NCBI GenBank assembly: GCA_963662605.1
Contig: OY759785.1
Location: 1,116,001-1,180,000, forward strand
Origin: G963662605 sp963662605
GTDB lineage: Bacteria; Bacteroidota; Ignavibacteria; Ignavibacteriales; Ignavibacteriaceae
DNA length: 64,000 nucleotides
Direction: 5' to 3'
The position numbers and the translations under genes are program-made. Under the pieces are notes generated by a model. That model worked only from the letters and a program-made list of their open reading frames with translations, did not search any database and was not told where the DNA came from. This document shows, one piece after another, positions 60,317 to 64,000 of the stretch (its first letter is position 1; each line of letters begins with the position of its first letter).

Positions 60317-60646
60317 AAGATTTTGATTTTTTATTCCGCACATCTATTTAAACAGCAATTGAAAACTAATTTGAGAGCATGAATTTGGCAATCCGAAACA
60401 ATTAAGGAAATACCGGCTAAAAGTGCATAGATTGTATCAGCACTCTGAAATTCTCATTATTTAGTTCAAATTGATTTCGCTCGCAGTGATTTTGTCCGGG
60501 CAATTGCGCTATGAGCATAATTTAATTCAAATTTTGACAGAATTATTGTATTTTAGCGTTTATACTAAAAACGGAGATATTTAGGTATTTCCAATATTTT
60601 TATGAAATCTTGGAATTTTTAATTCCGGGTTTGTACGGAGCAAAAC
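60317..60646. other. Gene-free gap after the IS4 element
   Basis: AT-rich with no open frame of note, no palindrome and no clear promoter pair. It probably holds the promoter of the dipeptidase gene that follows. Confidence 0.4.
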
Positions 60647-62011
60647 ATGAAAGCCATTACATCTTACATTAAAGAAAACGAACATCGTTATATTGAAGAA
60701 TTAAAAGAATTTCTTCGCGTGCCGAGCATCAGCGCCTTACCCGAAAATAACAAAGACATGCAGGTCGCCGCATCGTTCGTCGCAGATAAACTTAAATCGG
60801 CAGGTCTAAGCAAAGTGAATATTTATCAGACGGAAGGTCATCCGATTGTTTATGGTGAATGGCTGGGCGCTCCTGGAAAACCGACCGTTCTGATTTACGG
60901 GCATTATGATGTTCAACCGGTTGATCCGATTGAATTGTGGAACACTCCACCTTTTAAACCCGTTATAAAGGATAATAAAATCTGGGCAAGAGGGGCAACG
61001 GATGATAAAGGACAGTTGTTCATTCACATTAAAAGTGTTGAAGCCTATTTTAAAAACACAGGCGCTTTGCCTCTGAATATTAAATTCCTTCTGGAAGGTG
61101 AAGAAGAGGTTGGCAGTCCGAACCTCGATATATTTATTGAGGCCAATAAGGAACTGTTGAAATGTGATGCCGTTGTAATTTCCGACACAGAGCTTTTTGC
61201 TCCGGGAGTACCGACGTTAACATACGGGCTGCGTGGCTTAGCTTATATGGAAGTTGAAGTTACCGGTCCGGACAAAGATTTACATTCCGGAACATATGGC
61301 GGTGCGGTTGGAAATCCGATAAACATTTTGTCGGCAATGATTGCAAAGCTGCATGATAAAGACGGACGCGTGACAATTCCCGGTTTTTATAACGATGTAT
61401 TAAAGTTGACTAAGAAAGAAAAAGACAACTTTAAAAGGTTAAAGTTTAACGAGCGTGAATACAAAAAAAGTATCGGCGTAAAAGAGCTGCAAGGTGAAAA
61501 GGGTTATACAACACTTGAACGCGCCTGGGCACGTCCTACACTTGACTGTAACGGCATTTTCGGCGGCTGGACAGGTGCCGGGGCAATGACAATTATCCCG
61601 TCAAAAGCCACGGCTAAGATCAGCATGCGTCTCGTGCCATATCAGAAACCGAAAAAAATCGAAAAACTTTTTACCAATTACATCAAGCAGCTGGCTCCGA
61701 AAACTGTTTCCGTCAAAGTGCAATCGCTGCATGGCGGTGACGCGGTTATTACTCCGCTTGAAAACAGCGCAACTATCGCCGCTTCCGCAGCGATGGAAAA
61801 GGCTTTTGGTAAAAAAATTGTGTATATGCGCGACGGTGGAAGCATTCCGGTTGTCGCAACTTTTGCAACTGTTTTAAAAGCTCCCTCTGTCTTGATGGGA
61901 TTAGGATTGAGTTCGGAAAATTTACATTCTCCGAACGAACATTTCGATTTGAAGCATTTTATGCTGGGCATCTTGAGCTCTGCATATTTTATTGATGAAT
62001 TTTCCAAGTAA
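60647..62011 (+). CDS. M20-family dipeptidase
   Basis: The protein of 454 residues is an M20 zinc exopeptidase that likely cleaves dipeptides in the cytoplasm. Metal-ligand motifs are YGHYDVQPVD (His86), ARGATDDKGQ (Asp), EGEEEVGSPN (catalytic Glu-Glu) and ENLHSPNEHFDL (final His). The lid domain is present (HSGTYGGAVGNPINIL). Length fits the family. GGAG precedes the ATG. It is followed 26 bases later by a membrane-anchored gene on the same strand. Confidence 0.92.
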   Translation: MKAITSYIKENEHRYIEELKEFLRVPSISALPENNKDMQVAASFVADKLKSAGLSKVNIYQTEGHPIVYGEWLGAPGKPTVLIYGHYDVQPVDPIELWNTPPFKPVIKDNKIWARGATDDKGQLFIHIKSVEAYFKNTGALPLNIKFLLEGEEEVGSPNLDIFIEANKELLKCDAVVISDTELFAPGVPTLTYGLRGLAYMEVEVTGPDKDLHSGTYGGAVGNPINILSAMIAKLHDKDGRVTIPGFYNDVLKLTKKEKDNFKRLKFNEREYKKSIGVKELQGEKGYTTLERAWARPTLDCNGIFGGWTGAGAMTIIPSKATAKISMRLVPYQKPKKIEKLFTNYIKQLAPKTVSVKVQSLHGGDAVITPLENSATIAASAAMEKAFGKKIVYMRDGGSIPVVATFATVLKAPSVLMGLGLSSENLHSPNEHFDLKHFMLGILSSAYFIDEFSK

Positions 62012-62037
62012 CATGATATATCAAATGAGGTGTCTCT

Positions 62038-62958
62038 TTGCTTAAGAAGAAAAAAGTTTTAATATTTCTGGCGGTGTTGATTATAGTCCTTGTCGGGTAC
62101 TTAAGTTATGTGTATGTGTTTAATGCCGACAGCAGCTCGTCGGGCGGCAGAGGACCCTCGCAGCAGGAAGAAGTCGCGTATGATTCCAACAAAGATCTCA
62201 GCATTCAGGAAATTAATTTAGCCGAGCGAAAAAAAATGGCTAAATCAAGATTTCCGGGCGATACTCTTGATCTCATGGAGTCGGTTATCCGGAATTATCC
62301 GAAAGGTACATACTTAATAGACAACGACAGGACTTCAAGTTACAATACTCCCCAGTCGGCAGTTATCTATACTAAAGATAATGGCGGCACATATATTTAT
62401 GCTATCATTGCAAAATCACGTCAGAGTGACGACCGTCTTATTGAACAGAAAAATGTTATCGGTTATGATGCCAGTTTTATTGATTTGGACAGCACCAAGC
62501 TTGGAACTGCTCTTTTTTATCTTTCGTTGTTCAAATATGAGAACGGCGGGTTTCAGTTGATATGGGAAACTCCTGTTCCCACGCATGGCGGATTTAACAG
62601 GATGTACCTTGAAACCTGGGCTGCACATAGAACACAGTATATCAGAATTAATTTCCATGATGCACGCAGTTCGGGTCACATTGACTATAACTACTTCATG
62701 ACCAATGGTATGTTCAATAAACCTATGCCGATGGAAACATATGAGGGTATTAATTGTAAAAGAACACTGGTTGATTTTAATAAGGATAAATACCCGGACT
62801 GGTGCGAGTATCTATATGTAGATAGCGGAACCACTTCTACGCCTATTGATTCGGTGTACTTTATTTTCCGTCAAAAGGACAGCGTTTTTGTTAATACGAG
62901 AAATAGCAGACAAATCCGGGCATACAATGAAATTGGCCAGGAATATTCGGTAAAATAA
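62038..62958 (+). CDS. Membrane-anchored protein of unknown function
   Basis: The protein of 306 residues has one N-terminal membrane segment (about 7-25, VLIFLAVLIIVLVGYLSYV), a low-complexity Ser/Gly stretch and then a soluble outer domain (EINLAERKKMAKSRFPG ... LFKYENGGFQLIWETPVPTHGGFNRMY ... FNKDKYPDWCEYLYVDSG). DFNKDKYPDW resembles a FG-GAP/calcium-binding loop. The start is a TTG with GAGG 7 bases before it. It follows the dipeptidase after 26 bases and may be its neighbour in an operon. No family recognised. Confidence 0.55.
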   Translation: MLKKKKVLIFLAVLIIVLVGYLSYVYVFNADSSSSGGRGPSQQEEVAYDSNKDLSIQEINLAERKKMAKSRFPGDTLDLMESVIRNYPKGTYLIDNDRTSSYNTPQSAVIYTKDNGGTYIYAIIAKSRQSDDRLIEQKNVIGYDASFIDLDSTKLGTALFYLSLFKYENGGFQLIWETPVPTHGGFNRMYLETWAAHRTQYIRINFHDARSSGHIDYNYFMTNGMFNKPMPMETYEGINCKRTLVDFNKDKYPDWCEYLYVDSGTTSTPIDSVYFIFRQKDSVFVNTRNSRQIRAYNEIGQEYSVK

Positions 62959-63007
62959 AGTTTAGAAATGATTTTTGTGTGTACTGTGATTTTAGATAAG
63001 TTGTCCC

Positions 63008-64000
63008 ATGATTGATATTGTTGATCTTTCACTGCAATTTTCCGGGGTATATCTTTATAGGAGTGTCAATTTAAAAATAAATAGCGGCGATAAAATTGCT
63101 CTCGTCGGTTCCAATGGATCCGGCAAGTCGTCTTTATTTAAAATGCTCATCGGACAACTACAGCCGGAATCCGGAAGAATAATCAAGCAGAAAAAATTGA
63201 CCATCGGATATTTGCCGCAGGATATTATTTATCATACGGGTAAACTTTTGCCGGATGAAGTGCGCTCTGCCGCCGAAGATATTATCAGCCTTCAGGAGAA
63301 GGAAAAAGAGATTCTTGACGAGCTCGAAGCCGTCAGCACGGATGACGAAAGACATACCGAATTGATCTATCAGCTCGGCTCGGTTCATCATCGGCTTGAA
63401 GATTTGGATTCGTATAAACTCGATATGAAAATCAGCGTTATTCTCCGCGGACTTGGTTTTACAGACGAAGATTTGGAAAAAAAGAGCGACGAGTTTTCCG
63501 GCGGTTGGCAGATGCGTATTGCCCTTGCTAAAATTTTATTGGCTTACCCCGATCTCATTCTGCTTGATGAGCCGACAAACCACCTTGATATAGATTCGCA
63601 GAAATGGCTGACGAATTATCTTAGAGATTACCGCGGCTCTATTCTGGTTATATCACACGATAGATATTTTGTAAATCAGATTACAAACCGCACTCTGGAA
63701 ATATTCCTCGGAACCGTTTCCTTTTACAAAGGCAGGTATGACGATTATCTTGAGTATAAAAAAAACAGGGTAATTGAACTTGAGCACCGTGTTATTCTTC
63801 AGCAGAAAAAAATAAAAGAAACGCAGCAGTTCATTGAACGCTTTCGATATAAAGCGACCAAAGCTAAACAGGTGCAGAGCCGGATAAAGCAGCTTGAAAA
63901 GATTGAAGTACTTGAAAATCCCGATACGGAAGATATTTTGGATTTCAAATTTGATGAAGCTCCGCCAAGCGGAAAGATAGTCTGCACGATTAAAAATCTC
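63008..64000 (+). CDS. ABC-F family ATPase, N-terminal part (cut by window end)
   Basis: The first 331 codons are present and the frame is open to the right edge. The first ATP-binding domain has Walker A VGSNGSGKSSLF, the signature DEFSGGWQMRIALAKILL and Walker B LILLDEPTNHLDIDS, all typical of ABC-F proteins, which act on the ribosome or in antibiotic resistance rather than as transporters. The linker (EHRVILQQKKIKETQQFIERFRYKATKAKQVQSRIKQLEKIE) is the usual charged helical hairpin. The second ABC domain lies beyond the window. ATG at 63008 fits the MIDIVDLSLQF start. Confidence 0.93.
   Translation, partial: MIDIVDLSLQFSGVYLYRSVNLKINSGDKIALVGSNGSGKSSLFKMLIGQLQPESGRIIKQKKLTIGYLPQDIIYHTGKLLPDEVRSAAEDIISLQEKEKEILDELEAVSTDDERHTELIYQLGSVHHRLEDLDSYKLDMKISVILRGLGFTDEDLEKKSDEFSGGWQMRIALAKILLAYPDLILLDEPTNHLDIDSQKWLTNYLRDYRGSILVISHDRYFVNQITNRTLEIFLGTVSFYKGRYDDYLEYKKNRVIELEHRVILQQKKIKETQQFIERFRYKATKAKQVQSRIKQLEKIEVLENPDTEDILDFKFDEAPPSGKIVCTIKNL

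Overview
The window looks like a chromosomal segment from the FCB/Bacteroidota side of the tree, most likely Ignavibacteria or a close relative. The reasons are: a large secreted protein ending in a type-IX-secretion-style sorting tail (IYPNPFNPSTK... at 17475-20255), FCB-type dockerin repeats, short PabB/PabC proteins, an HU-SPOR membrane protein, TonB/ExbB/ExbD genes, and several promoter-like pairs of the form TTG-N18..20-TAnnTTTG. Most genes are ordinary housekeeping genes in compact, often overlapping operons. This placement is inference from protein families; no search was run.

Layout. 0-7.4 kb: 3' end of an AbiEii-like nucleotidyltransferase, a palindrome-rich gap, a DUF72 gene, a small lipoprotein, carB-carA and an AlkD-like DNA repair protein. 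7.6-10.3 kb: an ECF sigma factor, an anti-sigma protein with C-terminal HEAT-like repeats, and a secreted DUF4097-type repeat protein. 10.5-15.1 kb: an Rrf2 regulator next to cydA-cydB, then pabB-pabC. 15.4-23.3 kb: a secreted HExxH metallopeptidase, the T9SS-type VIT/VWA-like protein, and msrC-lon. 23.4-30.9 kb: a repeat, a damaged and an intact tRNA-Lys(CTT), then greA-ribD-ribE-tilS-hpt-ftsH and a dolichol/phytol-kinase-like gene. 30.9-37.7 kb: REP-like repeats with an IS200-like transposase, a secreted NTF2-like protein, then pgk, gap, a 52-residue Cys-rich protein and tkt, with related palindromes just outside both ends of the glycolysis/pentose-phosphate block. 37.8-51.4 kb: a cell-envelope region with a TPR protein, a beta-barrel, an HU-TM-SPOR protein, a TonB-like protein, a membrane-protein operon on the other strand, a candidate small RNA, an orphan EutN/CcmL protein, dprA and exbB-exbD-tonB. 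51.4-60.3 kb: an oxidoreductase, then accessory DNA with two intact insertion sequences. 60.6-64 kb: an M20 dipeptidase, a membrane-anchored unknown and an ABC-F ATPase cut by the window edge.

Three results stand out. (1) At 47716-47797 there is a candidate small RNA made of two stem-loops, each with a 10-nt C-rich loop (4 and 7 consecutive C), behind a Bacteroidota-type promoter and ending in a U-rich terminator. Its shape resembles the actinobacterial 6C RNA. (2) An IS256-family element (54684-56109, 8-bp target duplication TATTTTTA) splits one secreted protein gene. Removing it restores a single in-frame gene of 799 codons. (3) Short palindromic repeats of several families are scattered between genes, one of them next to an IS200-like transposase and expanded there into four 17-bp tandem units.
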